From Paenibacillus ginsengihumi DSM 21568 (GTDB lineage: Bacteria > Bacillota > Bacilli > Paenibacillales > NBRC-103111): a stretch of DNA of 64,000 nucleotides. The translations under genes and the position numbers were made by a program. Positions 9,401-16,815 of the stretch are shown piece after piece (the stretch's first letter is position 1; every line of letters starts with the position of its first letter). Location: positions 1 to 64,000 of the forward strand of contig NZ_KB905570.1 in NCBI RefSeq assembly GCF_000380965.1, in the 5' to 3' direction. Under the pieces are notes generated by a model. The model made no database searches. It was not told where the DNA came from and saw nothing but the letters and a program-made list of their open reading frames with translations.

Positions 9401-10217
9401 GAAAGAAATCGTCCGCGCTAATGCTCACGCCTTCGCTCGTCCGGAAAGAGCCTTCCGCCGCCAGTTGCCCGACGAGCCCGACAATCGTCGATTCCGCCTT
9501 CTCCATCCCGCTGAATACGACTGCCCCCTCCCAGCCCTGAAAAGCGTCGTGCATATCTTTAATAAAATTGCTCCGCACCTCCTCCTCGCTGTATCGGCTG
9601 AGGTCGATCTCCGTCAACTTCGGCATGTGAAGCAGATGGAGTCTGCTCATCTCATCAAGCAAGCATTGAAGCGCCGTTTTCTTCCCGGTGCCGGCGGCTC
9701 CAGCCAGCAAAATCACGTTGCGGGCCTTGTCTTTGCGGCCCTCCATAAAGCCTTGCTTGAAGCTGGCGACCAAGTCTTTGACGAACGGCTGCTGGCCAAG
9801 CACCTTGCGATTGACTCTCATCTCTATTTCGCCGAACAGGTGATCCAGATCCCTGATCGGGCTGTCTTTTGACATCCTATCCGTAAAGCCCTGCAAATTC
9901 GCAAAGCCCGGCATATTCATAAAGTCCCGCATATTCGCAAAATCCCGCATAAACGAACTCATTTTCTGCGGATCGTCCAAGACCTCTTCGTAATAAGTGT
10001 ATGTATAGGTTGACGTAGGCGACGTCTTCCGGGTGACTTCCATATACGGGCCTGCGCCTTTGTTCCCATAACTGTAGCTTTGCTCATCGTATGTATAGGT
10101 CTGCGGCCTAGCCGCTTTCTCTTCACGGGTAAAAAAACCTTGCTCTCGAACTAGCTGAATGAGCTGCACCTCGGGAAAAAGGAATTTCAGGACTTTCGCC
10201 AAGGTTTTCCGCTTCAT
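6480..10217 (-). CDS. Giant AAA protein: one divergent AAA module plus three CbxX/SpoVK-type AAA modules
   Basis: A 1245-residue cytoplasmic ATPase. The start at 10217 (MKRKTLAKVLKF) is chosen because AGGAG lies seven bases before it; the open frame extends 68 codons further without a good ribosome site. Residues about 30-85 are tyrosine-, methionine- and phenylalanine-rich. Module 1 has P-loop GAAGTGKKT (173-181). Modules 2, 3 and 4 have GNPGTGKTT (476-484, 746-754, 1035-1043), Walker B FIDEAY or FVDEAY, and the sensor/arginine segments LAGY and SRFP. The last three are CbxX/CfxQ-type, as in SpoVK and EccA. Most relatives carry one or two such modules, so three in tandem plus a ClpB-like front module is unusual. 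Likely role: remodelling or loading of a partner, possibly the two membrane proteins encoded downstream. Confidence 0.88.
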   Translation of the reverse strand: MKRKTLAKVLKFLFPEVQLIQLVREQGFFTREEKAARPQTYTYDEQSYSYGNKGAGPYMEVTRKTSPTSTYTYTYYEEVLDDPQKMSSFMRDFANMRDFMNMPGFANLQGFTDRMSKDSPIRDLDHLFGEIEMRVNRKVLGQQPFVKDLVASFKQGFMEGRKDKARNVILLAGAAGTGKKTALQCLLDEMSRLHLLHMPKLTEIDLSRYSEEEVRSNFIKDMHDAFQGWEGAVVFSGMEKAESTIVGLVGQLAAEGSFRTSEGVSISADDFFLVFYIDEPAERESEYGRIPASLTKRIPMPILKGIRAAAISSALDKETMEQVVENLLAGEMEKLSANMQTPITVRASVYEALARIATANKTFGEAVEQWVEQELTPHLMNLRARNEIQRGERVVIKHEVDTFYAETRRIEVPIKALSFSRKESIEDVLRELDALTGLEPVKKFVRELLETVRVNRMRSQEGGQSVAMALHMVFTGNPGTGKTTVARLIARILHALGLLSQGQLVEVARQDLVGQYIGSTAPKTMAKVNEALGGVLFIDEAYTLARQDHDTFGLEAIDTIVKAMEDHRDNLVVVLAGYTQEMEVFLRANPGLRSRFPFIVEFPDYTPQDMLNIMMQMASKNGFRIEEEAHEGLTELFGQRQIPGRNDSGNGRLVRNLFEEAIRKQSIRIAQAGETKPDLQLLVKADFGVGEKEAFNLENELAAIVGLDQVKTFLRTLEKQLIVDRRRKEAGIQVNTVQTLNMIFTGNPGTGKTTMARLLAGMLRSMGYLKKGQLIEVDRSDLVGEYMGHTATKTKQVVESALGGVLFIDEAYALAQDGGQGGGYGKEAIDTLVRLIELHKDNLVVILAGYTDDMQRFVQLNPGMSSRFPLQIEFPDYTAEEMQQIATVMVKARGFTLAPDVPPQLVAYFNDKQIPGKKDGGNGRLVRNVLEEAIRRQAERLADQPYAPVDKLNELTAADFGLASPDAGFGSVYSRDWAQAPTRGRALDELDTIIGLTSVKEFVRSISTQIEVAKQREEQGLPRASAQTLHMIFKGNPGTGKTTIARILARRFKELGVVKTDTLIETDRSGLVAGYVGQTALKTREVIERALGGILFVDEAYALAEGDQFGQEAIDTLVKAMDDYRDRLIVILAGYDEDMERFLDRNAGLRSRFPNIITFPDYTESELLQIAKLQLGQQGYKLGLGAEGKLLSIFGRYRGDKTAGNGRLVRNLVEKAIRNHAVRISGKSFPTTDDLSNLLPEDFEG

Positions 10218-10278
10218 CTCCATACTCCTGTTCTCCCCCCTACGACAGGACCATCCATCATTATGCATATTGTACCAT

Positions 10279-10411
10279 TTTTCTACGGCAGTGGATGAGC
10301 GAACGTCACAAAATTTGGAGAAAAACCGTAAAAAACCGGGCGACAATAGCCGATACCTCAAGCACCCCGGCATCACGAACAGCAGGCCCAGGGGATACCT
10401 GCCGTAGAAAA
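10279..10411. repeat. 133-bp segment bounded by a perfect 13-bp inverted repeat
   Basis: TTTTCTACGGCAG (10279-10291) is matched exactly in reverse by CTGCCGTAGAAAA (10399-10411). No target duplication is clear. It lies just upstream of the AAA gene and may be a miniature insertion element or a regulatory fold-back. Confidence 0.45.
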
Positions 10412-10426
10412 TATGATTCACATCCC

Positions 10427-10546
10427 GTGGTCGGCACGGCCGTCCGCCGCTGCCGTCTTAGCCAAGGGCCGACACAGGATCAGCTGGCAGAAAAAATCGG
10501 CTCAAGTTATACGTGCATTTCCAAAGCAGCAGACAATCTTCCGGAA
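10427..10546 (+). pseudogene. Remnant of an XRE-type helix-turn-helix regulator
   Basis: The frame reads VGTAVRRCRLSQGPTQDQLA and then EKIGSSYTCISKA. This is the signature start of an XRE/Cro helix-turn-helix (first helix, TQEQLA turn, YISK recognition helix), but there is no start codon with a ribosome site in the right place, key positions are altered (C for I, P for M) and the rest of the domain is lost within ten codons. I read it as a decayed N-terminal piece. Confidence 0.4.
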
Positions 10547-10688
10547 GCCCAAATCTGCGAATTAATTCTCTTAAACTTTCAAATGCCGGGGCCGGGAGCC
10601 CACTGTTTCGATTAGGATGGAGGGCTAATTTCTTTTCTGGCAAGAGTAGCTCAGGTTAATTACAATGAATAATGAGGTGATTGATGTT

Positions 10689-10886
10689 ATGACGAAGCTT
10701 TACAAGCCGCTTACCACTGATATTGAGCTGTATACCGCTGCTATTGAAAAAAGAATCGTCGGTGTGTTTATTGGGAAAGAGCGAATCGGCCGCGGCATCA
10801 TGAGCGAAATTACGGAGGTTTCGGTTAAAATCGAGGGGGAACGGTTTATGCGAGCCAATTGTTCCTTTTGGATTGAGGAAGATTGA
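10689..10886 (+). CDS. Small protein of unknown function, 65 residues
   Basis: A short protein, MTKLYKPLTTDIELYTAAIE to FWIEED, with an alternating pattern that suggests a small beta-barrel or sheet. An in-frame ATG at 10665 exists, but GAGGTGA at 10674-10680 sits eight bases before the ATG at 10689, which I prefer. A clear terminator follows at 10971-11006, which supports a real transcription unit. No family recognised; no membrane segment or signal peptide. It stands alone between the regulator remnant and the secreted repeat protein. Confidence 0.65.
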   Translation: MTKLYKPLTTDIELYTAAIEKRIVGVFIGKERIGRGIMSEITEVSVKIEGERFMRANCSFWIEED

Positions 10887-10970
10887 AAGTCAACTGTGAA
10901 ACTGGGTTTTCCTCATAGATTTAGCAGAACGTTGGCAAATCAAATGCCATAATCAGCCTTTCATGCACTA

Positions 10971-11006
10971 AGAGTCTTTGCCGTTGCAGCGGCGAAGGCT
11001 CTTTTT
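10971..11006 (+). terminator. Rho-independent terminator after the 65-residue gene
   Basis: AGAGTCTTTGCCG pairs with CGGCGAAGGCTCT around a TTGCAG loop, followed by TTTTT. It closes the small gene and insulates the next promoter. Confidence 0.85.
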
Positions 11007-11044
11007 AGTATACAACAACAAGGAACCGCATCATACCATTCGCT

Positions 11045-11078
11045 TCTAAAGGTTCTCTAAAGGTAAGCGGATTATACT
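11045..11078 (+). promoter_or_regulatory. Direct-repeat site and -10 box before the secreted repeat protein
   Basis: TCTAAAGGT occurs at 11045-11053 and again at 11056-11064, exactly 11 bp apart, one helical turn. TATACT at 11073-11078 is a good -10 box, and the second repeat covers the -35 position. OmpR-family response regulators usually bind such direct repeats and activate from this position; an OmpR-type gene lies next door at 11933. The link is inferred. Confidence 0.55.
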
Positions 11079-11132
11079 GACCATTGTAAGGCAGCTGCTT
11101 ACAAAAACGATATTTTTGGAGGTATGATGAGT

Positions 11133-11822
11133 ATGAAAGGCAAGCTTCTTCCCGGACTCGACATGACGAACAAAAGATGGACGGCTCTTCTGGCGGCCGG
11201 GGCGCTGATCGCCGCCGTCGGCGTCGGTTCCGCTTATGCGGCAACGACGAGCTCTTCCCTGCTGGTGAAGGTGGAGGGCGGCGTCAGCAGCTATTCCACG
11301 GACGGAGGAAAAACGTGGAGCGCCCAAGCGCCGGACGGCGTATCGGTGAAGTCGGAAAACGGCATGTTCACCGTCACGAACGGCACACCTCCCCAGGGCA
11401 GCCAGGCCTACGGCTTGCTGACCAAGGTCGAGGACGGCGTGATCCTGTACTCCGCCGACAACGGCAAAACCTGGAGCGAACAGGCTCCGGACGGCTCTGA
11501 ACCGTCCTGGACGCTCAGCGGCGACGGCAGCGGCGACGCCGGCCTTCCCGGAGCAGGGGAGCAGACGGCGTCAAGCTTGCGGGTGAAAGTGGAGAATGGC
11601 GTGACGCTCTACTCCACAGACGACGGCAAAACCTGGAGCCAAACGGCCCCTGACGGGGTGACCGTCGGCGAGGACGGCAAGGTGACCTTCCGGCAAGGCG
11701 TCCCCTCCGGCGACGAGGCAGAAAAGGGCATTTTAAGTAAAGTGGAAAACGGCGTAAGAACGTACTCCACAGACGGCGGCAAAACATGGAGCGCAACCGC
11801 TCCGAGCAGAACCGCGCAATAA
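11133..11822 (+). CDS. Secreted protein with four 28-residue Asp-box-like repeats
   Basis: A 229-residue exported protein. Residues about 17-37 are the hydrophobic signal (TALLAAGALIAAVGVGSAYA). Four near-identical units follow at about 43-70, 95-122, 149-176 and 200-225, each of the form K-V-E-x-G-V-x-x-Y-S-x-D-x-G-K-T-W-S-x-x-A-P. The S-x-D-x-G-x-T-W core is the Asp-box motif of sialidase-type beta-propeller blades, but here each unit is isolated by a 20-25 residue spacer and there is no catalytic domain. ATGs at 11124 and 11127 are also possible; 11133 has the best spacing from GGAGG. It sits just before a two-component system with a matching direct-repeat promoter, so it may be its target or its sensing accessory. 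Confidence 0.8.
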   Translation: MKGKLLPGLDMTNKRWTALLAAGALIAAVGVGSAYAATTSSSLLVKVEGGVSSYSTDGGKTWSAQAPDGVSVKSENGMFTVTNGTPPQGSQAYGLLTKVEDGVILYSADNGKTWSEQAPDGSEPSWTLSGDGSGDAGLPGAGEQTASSLRVKVENGVTLYSTDDGKTWSQTAPDGVTVGEDGKVTFRQGVPSGDEAEKGILSKVENGVRTYSTDGGKTWSATAPSRTAQ

Positions 11823-11843
11823 TTGACAGGTACGCTTCGTACA

Positions 11844-11888
11844 GCATCCGCGAACAGGGGGCGATTCCCGCTCCTTGTTCGCGGATGC
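11844..11888 (+). terminator. Strong 13-bp hairpin between the repeat protein and the response regulator
   Basis: GCATCCGCGAACA (11844-11856) pairs perfectly with TGTTCGCGGATGC (11876-11888). Only CTCTTGCTT follows, so it is a weak terminator at best; it may attenuate read-through from the secreted-protein promoter into the two-component genes or stabilise the upstream mRNA. Confidence 0.6.
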
Positions 11889-11932
11889 CTCTTGCTTGCA
11901 AGGCGTTAAACCTGGGGACAAGGTGACTCATC

Positions 11933-12619
11933 ATGCGAATTTTACTGGTGGAAGACGAGAAGTATATGGCCGAGGCCGTGGCTCAAGTGTTGAAAAAGCA
12001 TAACTACTGCGTCGATCTGGCATTCAACGGCGAAGACGGGCTCGATTCCGCGCTGTCCGGCATCCACGACATTATTGTGCTCGATCTGATGCTCCCCAAG
12101 CGGGACGGCATCAGCGTGCTCAAGGAGCTGCGCCGCAGCGGCATGGAGACGCCGGTTCTGCTGCTGACGGCCAGAGGCGAGACGGCCGACAAAGTGCACG
12201 GCCTGGATAGCGGTGCGGACGATTACTTGGCCAAGCCGTTCCATACCGACGAGCTGCTGGCCCGTCTGCGCGCATTGGGGCGAAGACAAGCGCCGCTGCA
12301 GCCCGACGGCATCCTCCAATACGGCGACGTCGAGCTTCATCCGCTGGACCAGACGCTGCGCCGCGGCAGCAAAGAAACGTCGTTGTCGCCCAAGGAGTCC
12401 CAGCTGCTGGAGCTGCTCATCAAGCGAAGAAGCATGATTACATCCAAAGAGTTGATTATCCAGAAGCTGTGGGGGTACGATTCCGACGCCGAAGACAACC
12501 ACGTCGAGATCCACGTTTCCCTGCTGCGCAAAAAATTACTTCAGGTCGAATCCCGGGTATCCATTCGGACGATACGGGGCGCGGGGTATATTTTACATTC
12601 GGCGGCGAAAGAGGAATGA
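11933..12619 (+). CDS. Two-component response regulator, OmpR/PhoB family
   Basis: A 228-residue regulator. The receiver domain (1-118) has acidic residues E7, D8 and E9, phospho-acceptor D51 in LDLMLPKRDG, T79 and K101 in the KPF turn. The DNA-binding domain (about 125-225) is a winged helix ending VSIRTIRGAGYIL, as in OmpR/PhoB members. It acts in the cytoplasm and should be phosphorylated by the kinase whose gene overlaps it by the stop codon region. The likely target is the direct-repeat promoter at 11045-11078. Normal length and motifs; nothing missing. Confidence 0.93.
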   Translation: MRILLVEDEKYMAEAVAQVLKKHNYCVDLAFNGEDGLDSALSGIHDIIVLDLMLPKRDGISVLKELRRSGMETPVLLLTARGETADKVHGLDSGADDYLAKPFHTDELLARLRALGRRQAPLQPDGILQYGDVELHPLDQTLRRGSKETSLSPKESQLLELLIKRRSMITSKELIIQKLWGYDSDAEDNHVEIHVSLLRKKLLQVESRVSIRTIRGAGYILHSAAKEE

Positions 12620-12621
12620 CG

Positions 12622-13935
12622 ATGTTTACGAAGCTGCGCAACAAATTTCTCATCCTGAATATGTCGATGACTTCCCTGGTGATGATTGCGGCGTTCGCTG
12701 TCGTTTATTTCGTGACCTACAGCAACATTCACGGAGAAATTCAAAACCGCTTGAACGCGCAAAGCAGCAAGCAGGTCACGCTCGAAGATGGCGACATTCC
12801 TCCGGAAATGGATCCAGAAAAGCCGCCGGCCTTCGTCCGCCATGTGTCGTCGGAGGGGCCGGTTTCCTTCGATATTGAGGTAGACGCCAGCGGCCGAATT
12901 CTCGCGGTGAATTCATTCATCGACATGCCGGATGAAGTCTATGCCCAAGCGGCAGCGCTGGCCTGGAGCCAGCCGAACAGCCATGAGGCAGTTACCTTGG
13001 AAGGAAGAAAGTGGCGATATGCCGTCAAGCCAATGAGCCATCAAGTCATTCGCGGGGATGGACAGCAATATACCGTGCTCGAGGACAAATATTCCTTGAT
13101 GTTCCTCGATGTGACGGACGCCTATCGCACCTTGTTCCAGCTGCTGATGACTTTGCTGGCCGTCGGTCTGGGAATGCTTCTGATCTTGCTGGCCACCAGC
13201 CTGTTCTTTGCCAACCGGGCTATTCAGCCGATCGCCGCGGCGTGGGAGAAGCAAAAGCAGTTCGTCGCCGACGCTTCCCACGAGCTGAAAACCCCGATTT
13301 CCATAATGAACGCCAATTACGATGTCCTGATGGCCCATCAGGAAGAGACGATAGGCAGCCAGCTCAAGTGGCTCGGTTATTTGAAAATCGGCACAGACCG
13401 CATGACCCGGCTTGCGAACGATCTTCTGACCTTGGCCAAGCTCGAGGACGCGCAGCTGGAGGTTCGCAAACAGCCGTTTGATCTCAGCGCCGCCGTGCAA
13501 GAGACAGTCGCATCGATGGAGAAGCTCGCCATGGACAAAAACATCCGGCTCCGCCAACACGTCGAACCCGGCCTTATCGCGCTCGGGGACGCCGATAAGG
13601 CGAAGCAGGTCGTGGCGATTTTGCTGGACAACGCCATCAAGTATGCGGATGCGAACGGACGCATTGACCTGTCGCTGACCAAGTCCAAGCGGCGAGCCGC
13701 GTTTTCCATCACGAACAGCGGGCCGGGCATTGCCGCGGACGATTTGCCGAAAGTATTCGACCGGTTCTTCCGGGCGGACCGCTCCAGAACGCATGACGCC
13801 GGCGGCTTCGGCCTGGGGCTGTCCATCGCGAGGACGATTACCGAACAGCTCGGCGGCGAGATTCATGCCCACAGCGTTGAGGGAGAGTATACGACGTTTA
13901 CTTTTTCGCTTGGAATAGCCCCCCGTTCGCCTTAA
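12622..13935 (+). CDS. Sensor histidine kinase
   Basis: A 437-residue membrane kinase. Membrane segments are at about 9-32 and 170-197, enclosing an outside sensor domain of about 135 residues. There is no clear HAMP; a short linker leads to the HisKA box FVADASHELKTP with H220. The ATPase domain has the N box (LLDNAIKYA, N337), DLPKVFDRFF and G box GGFGLGLS (394-401). The ATG at 12622 is chosen because GAGGA ends six bases upstream; an ATG at 12616 overlaps the regulator's stop as ATGA. Operon with the response regulator. The signal is unknown; the repeat-bearing secreted protein next door may take part. Confidence 0.92.
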   Translation: MFTKLRNKFLILNMSMTSLVMIAAFAVVYFVTYSNIHGEIQNRLNAQSSKQVTLEDGDIPPEMDPEKPPAFVRHVSSEGPVSFDIEVDASGRILAVNSFIDMPDEVYAQAAALAWSQPNSHEAVTLEGRKWRYAVKPMSHQVIRGDGQQYTVLEDKYSLMFLDVTDAYRTLFQLLMTLLAVGLGMLLILLATSLFFANRAIQPIAAAWEKQKQFVADASHELKTPISIMNANYDVLMAHQEETIGSQLKWLGYLKIGTDRMTRLANDLLTLAKLEDAQLEVRKQPFDLSAAVQETVASMEKLAMDKNIRLRQHVEPGLIALGDADKAKQVVAILLDNAIKYADANGRIDLSLTKSKRRAAFSITNSGPGIAADDLPKVFDRFFRADRSRTHDAGGFGLGLSIARTITEQLGGEIHAHSVEGEYTTFTFSLGIAPRSP

Positions 13936-14395
13936 ACTATGATATGATGACTTTGTATTCACATTGTTCGGTTATGCCGGATCAGGCCGTTCATTAAGCT
14001 TGTCCATACGGTAAGCGGGGGGATCGTATGCATGCGTTCTCTTTATCAGCGGGCGCCTGACGATACAGCGTGGAAGTTCTTTTCGATATAAGCTGATAAG
14101 ATGCCAGCAGTACAATCCGGACAACCGTAAAGCGAGGGACGGACTCCGGTGCCGTTATTTTGGTGAAATCGGCTGTTTTCAAAATGTTACGGACACCACA
14201 GACCTTATTTAGCATGGATGGGCACGTATCCGTTCTTTTTCGAGCTAGTAGCGGCCATCCTGTCCGTTACCAATTAAAATGGCTACTTTTCAGGCAAATT
14301 AGAGCGCCCGTGTCCGTTAACCTCTCTGCGCTCGGGTCTGTCGCCACACAGAGGGAACCGTTCCATTCCCCGCTTCGGGGCTTTCGGCCCCTTCC
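13936..14395. other. Spacer of 460 bases without a supported gene
   Basis: No open frame here has both a ribosome site and a recognisable product. The segment 14210-14325 repeats the words ATCCGTT, CTGTCCGTTA and GTGTCCGTTA at roughly 35-50 base intervals, a weak tandem pattern like those seen elsewhere in this window. CCCCGCTTCGGGG near 14370 is a short hairpin. Confidence 0.4.
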
Positions 14396-14599
14396 TCAAG
14401 CATCGTTTTGCCCCTTCATTTTATTCATCTGGGCCAAGATCATTTCGTTGCACTGCCGGATAAAATTAAGAATCAGAAGCATTTCCTGCTCGTTGTACTG
14501 TGAAAGGATATCGAGCGTCGATTGCAAGATAGGCTGAAACAGCGGCGAAATAAGGGCCAAGCCTTCCGGCACGGGCGGACTGCTGAAGGGTTCTGTCAT
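14396..14599 (-). pseudogene. Possible C-terminal remnant of a MarR-type regulator
   Basis: The frame encodes about 67 residues with the helix pattern SPLFQPILQSTLDILSQYNE then QEMLLILNFIRQCNEMI. This resembles the C-terminal dimerisation helices of MarR regulators, where an SxEExLxLxxxFL pattern is usual. No winged-helix part precedes it; upstream on that strand the sequence belongs, on the other strand, to a different gene fragment. Assignment is weak. Confidence 0.3.
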
Positions 14600-14816
14600 G
14601 ACGGCGAGTACCGATTCCGATATTCAGCCGCGCTTTCTTACCGCAGAAGTGGCGATCGTACATCGCATTGGCGAGGTGCAGCTTGCAGATCCTGCCAAGG
14701 ACACAGGCGACCGGGGATCCATCAATACGAATGTGGTGGAGAAGCAGCACGAAGAGTGGAAAATCACGGCGTTTCACAATTGCCGCATCCAGCCGCTGCC
14801 GCAGGGGGGGAGATAA
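14598..14816 (+). pseudogene. C-terminal half of a SgcJ/EcaC (SnoaL-like) protein
   Basis: About 72 residues read QPRFLTAEVAIVHRIGEVQL, then RGSINTNVVEKQHEEW and KITAFHNCRIQP. This is the last part of the SgcJ/EcaC nuclear-transport-factor-2-like fold: strand RFL, DVAVVH strand, then VKxxGxWRIxAFHNT. The first half of the fold, about 60 residues, is missing: the reading frame upstream runs into the MarR-like remnant on the opposite strand. No ribosome site precedes the ATG. It is a truncated relic, with 14817-15161 after it holding nothing I can support. Confidence 0.5.
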
Positions 14817-15161
14817 GTGTAGCGGTGGCCTGGCCCCGAGAAAATGATGTGCGTGGACCGAAATGCCGCCTGTCAGCAGCAGTACGACGATCGCCGCAAG
14901 CTGGACGAGTACCGAAGCCGCGGCGCAGGCGGTTCGCATGGGCCGCGGCATCGTTTCTAAAAGCGGTCAGAAGATAGAAGACTGGCGGGATATCGCAGAG
15001 CGGCTGCCGTGATAGAATGCGTTATAAGCCGCTCTGCGCCGGTCGAGGCGATTCCGAGGCGATTCACACCGACCGGGCCCGGCTGGCGTATTCGGACAGC
15101 AGCTCCTGCCCGTTGTATCGTCGAGCTCACATTACATGGACGGAGCCGCCGCTGCGCCGCC

Positions 15162-16535
15162 TCAGGCTTCCCGTTCGGCCCGTGTCGTCTCCTCCTCGCT
15201 GTACCACATGAAATACTGGGCTTCCCCGTTCTCTCCCCGGACAAATTCGACCTCCGCCGTTACCTCCCGGATGAAAAAACGGCTCTCGTTCAGCGGATAC
15301 ATGGCGAGCGACATCCCGTTATCGAGGAGCAAATAAAGCCGTCCGTCCTCCACGGCCACCTCCACGCGCATGCTCTGCCCGTCCTCCGTGTCGCTCCCCA
15401 ACGTGTATCCGCCGACATAACGCTCGTACACGGAAGGATCGACTTGGACGATGATCCGCTCTGCCGGGGGCTGCGGCAGCTCGTAATCCTCATCGCACAA
15501 AATATGCTCCAACGCTTCAATCACCTTTTGGCTGTATGGCAAATCTTTCTCCGTATTTTGCAGCACAATCAGCGTCATCTCTTGATCCATATAACGTCTC
15601 ATGACGGTAGCGTAGCCCGGCCATCCTCCGTTGTGGCTGACGATGCGGCCGATGCCGGCTTTTTGCTCAATGATCCATCCCAATCCGTACTCAAAGGGTT
15701 GTTCGCTGTTCCTGCGCACCGGAGTGAACAGCTCCTCGCGAAGAGAAGCATCCAGGAAATCGTTCGAATACAAGGCCCGATCCAGACGCAGCAGATCGTG
15801 CAGATTGCTGTTCACCGTGCCGTCGCCCTGAATGCCGTCCAAATACCGTACATAATCGAGCTCCTTGACCGTATCGGGCAAGACATAAGCGCCCTCGTCC
15901 AGCGAATACACAAAACCGTAGGCGTAGTCAGGGATCGTCTCTTCTTTCCAGCGGCGGTTGTACACTCTCGTCCGGTTCATGCCGAGGGGCGCGAAGATGC
16001 GGTCCTTCAAGCAGTCGGCGAACGTCTGGCCGGATACCCGTTCGATCAGCAGAGCGAGGATGACATATCCCGTATTGCTGTACATCCATCCCTCATTGGG
16101 CGGGAACAGCGGCTCCGGCCGATGCCGAATCAGCATATCGAGCACATCCCGATTCGTGGCAATGACCGAGCGGTCCCAATGCTCGAACATCAGCTCCATA
16201 TAATCCGGCAGCCCGGACGTATGCCCGAGCAAATGCCGGATCGTTATCCCCGGATAAGGGAGCTCCGGAATCCACTTCGCCACCGGCTCGTCGAAATCGA
16301 TCTTGCCGGACTGCCTCAGCAGCGCGACGCCCAAAGCCGTGATCGGCTTGGACAGCGAAGCCAGTTCAAACACCGAGTCCACGGTCAGCGGCCGGCCGGT
16401 ACGGAAGTCGGCGAGCCCGATCGCCTGCTCCAGCAGCACTTCCCCATGCTCCGCCGCCAAAAATACGCCGTTCATAACCCCCTGCTCGCGAATCTGCTCA
16501 ATAAAAGTCTCCAAGCGTTCCCGCTTTGTGCCCAT
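15162..16535 (-). CDS. Serine hydrolase of the beta-lactamase / penicillin-binding-protein fold
   Basis: A 457-residue protein. The three active-site motifs of class C beta-lactamase relatives are present: SLSK at 60-63 (nucleophile and lysine), YSN at 152-154 and HNGG at 301-304. A C-terminal domain of about 110 residues (YVGGYTLG onward) resembles the lipocalin-like domain that often follows in esterase and D-peptidase members. No signal peptide is seen with the start at 16535, chosen for AAAGGGGATG eight bases upstream, so it is probably cytoplasmic. The substrate (peptide, ester or lactam) cannot be inferred. It is divergent from a TetR gene whose operator lies between them. Confidence 0.85.
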   Translation of the reverse strand: MGTKRERLETFIEQIREQGVMNGVFLAAEHGEVLLEQAIGLADFRTGRPLTVDSVFELASLSKPITALGVALLRQSGKIDFDEPVAKWIPELPYPGITIRHLLGHTSGLPDYMELMFEHWDRSVIATNRDVLDMLIRHRPEPLFPPNEGWMYSNTGYVILALLIERVSGQTFADCLKDRIFAPLGMNRTRVYNRRWKEETIPDYAYGFVYSLDEGAYVLPDTVKELDYVRYLDGIQGDGTVNSNLHDLLRLDRALYSNDFLDASLREELFTPVRRNSEQPFEYGLGWIIEQKAGIGRIVSHNGGWPGYATVMRRYMDQEMTLIVLQNTEKDLPYSQKVIEALEHILCDEDYELPQPPAERIIVQVDPSVYERYVGGYTLGSDTEDGQSMRVEVAVEDGRLYLLLDNGMSLAMYPLNESRFFIREVTAEVEFVRGENGEAQYFMWYSEEETTRAEREA

Positions 16536-16681
16536 ACGAACATCCCCTTTACTTGTAGGTAGCCCCTGCGAAATCGATAACATGAATAGGTTCATGACAA
16601 ACGGCGTTATGCTGTGCCTTTATCATACAACCTCCAGCCGCTGTCGATGCAAGCTACCCTGTTTTGGCTAAAGTATAACAT

Positions 16682-16711
16682 TTGACACATAAACCGTCCA
16701 GACGGTATAGT
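16682..16711 (+). promoter_or_regulatory. TetR promoter with palindromic operator between -35 and -10
   Basis: TTGACA (16682-16687) and TATAGT (16706-16711) are separated by 18 bases. The perfect palindrome ACCGTCCAGACGGT (six-base arms, two-base centre) fills 16693-16706. Binding there would block RNA polymerase directly, the usual arrangement for an auto-repressing TetR regulator. Confidence 0.75.
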
Positions 16712-16815
16712 TATTTAACGAAGGCTGCGACAAACAGGGAAAGCCCAGCCTGCAGCGCTCGCGGTTCGGCAAAGCGCTCAACGCAAAAACGACCGGAGAA
16801 TTAGGTGGTGATATC

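Noticed and set aside
10223-10421. Longer N-terminus for the AAA protein
   Set aside because: The extra 68 codons have no ribosome site and cover the inverted-repeat element; the ATG at 10217 has AGGAG at the right distance.
14466-14951. 161-codon frame on the minus strand with a hydrophobic start
   Set aside because: No ribosome site, biased composition, and it lies over the SgcJ/EcaC fragment on the other strand.
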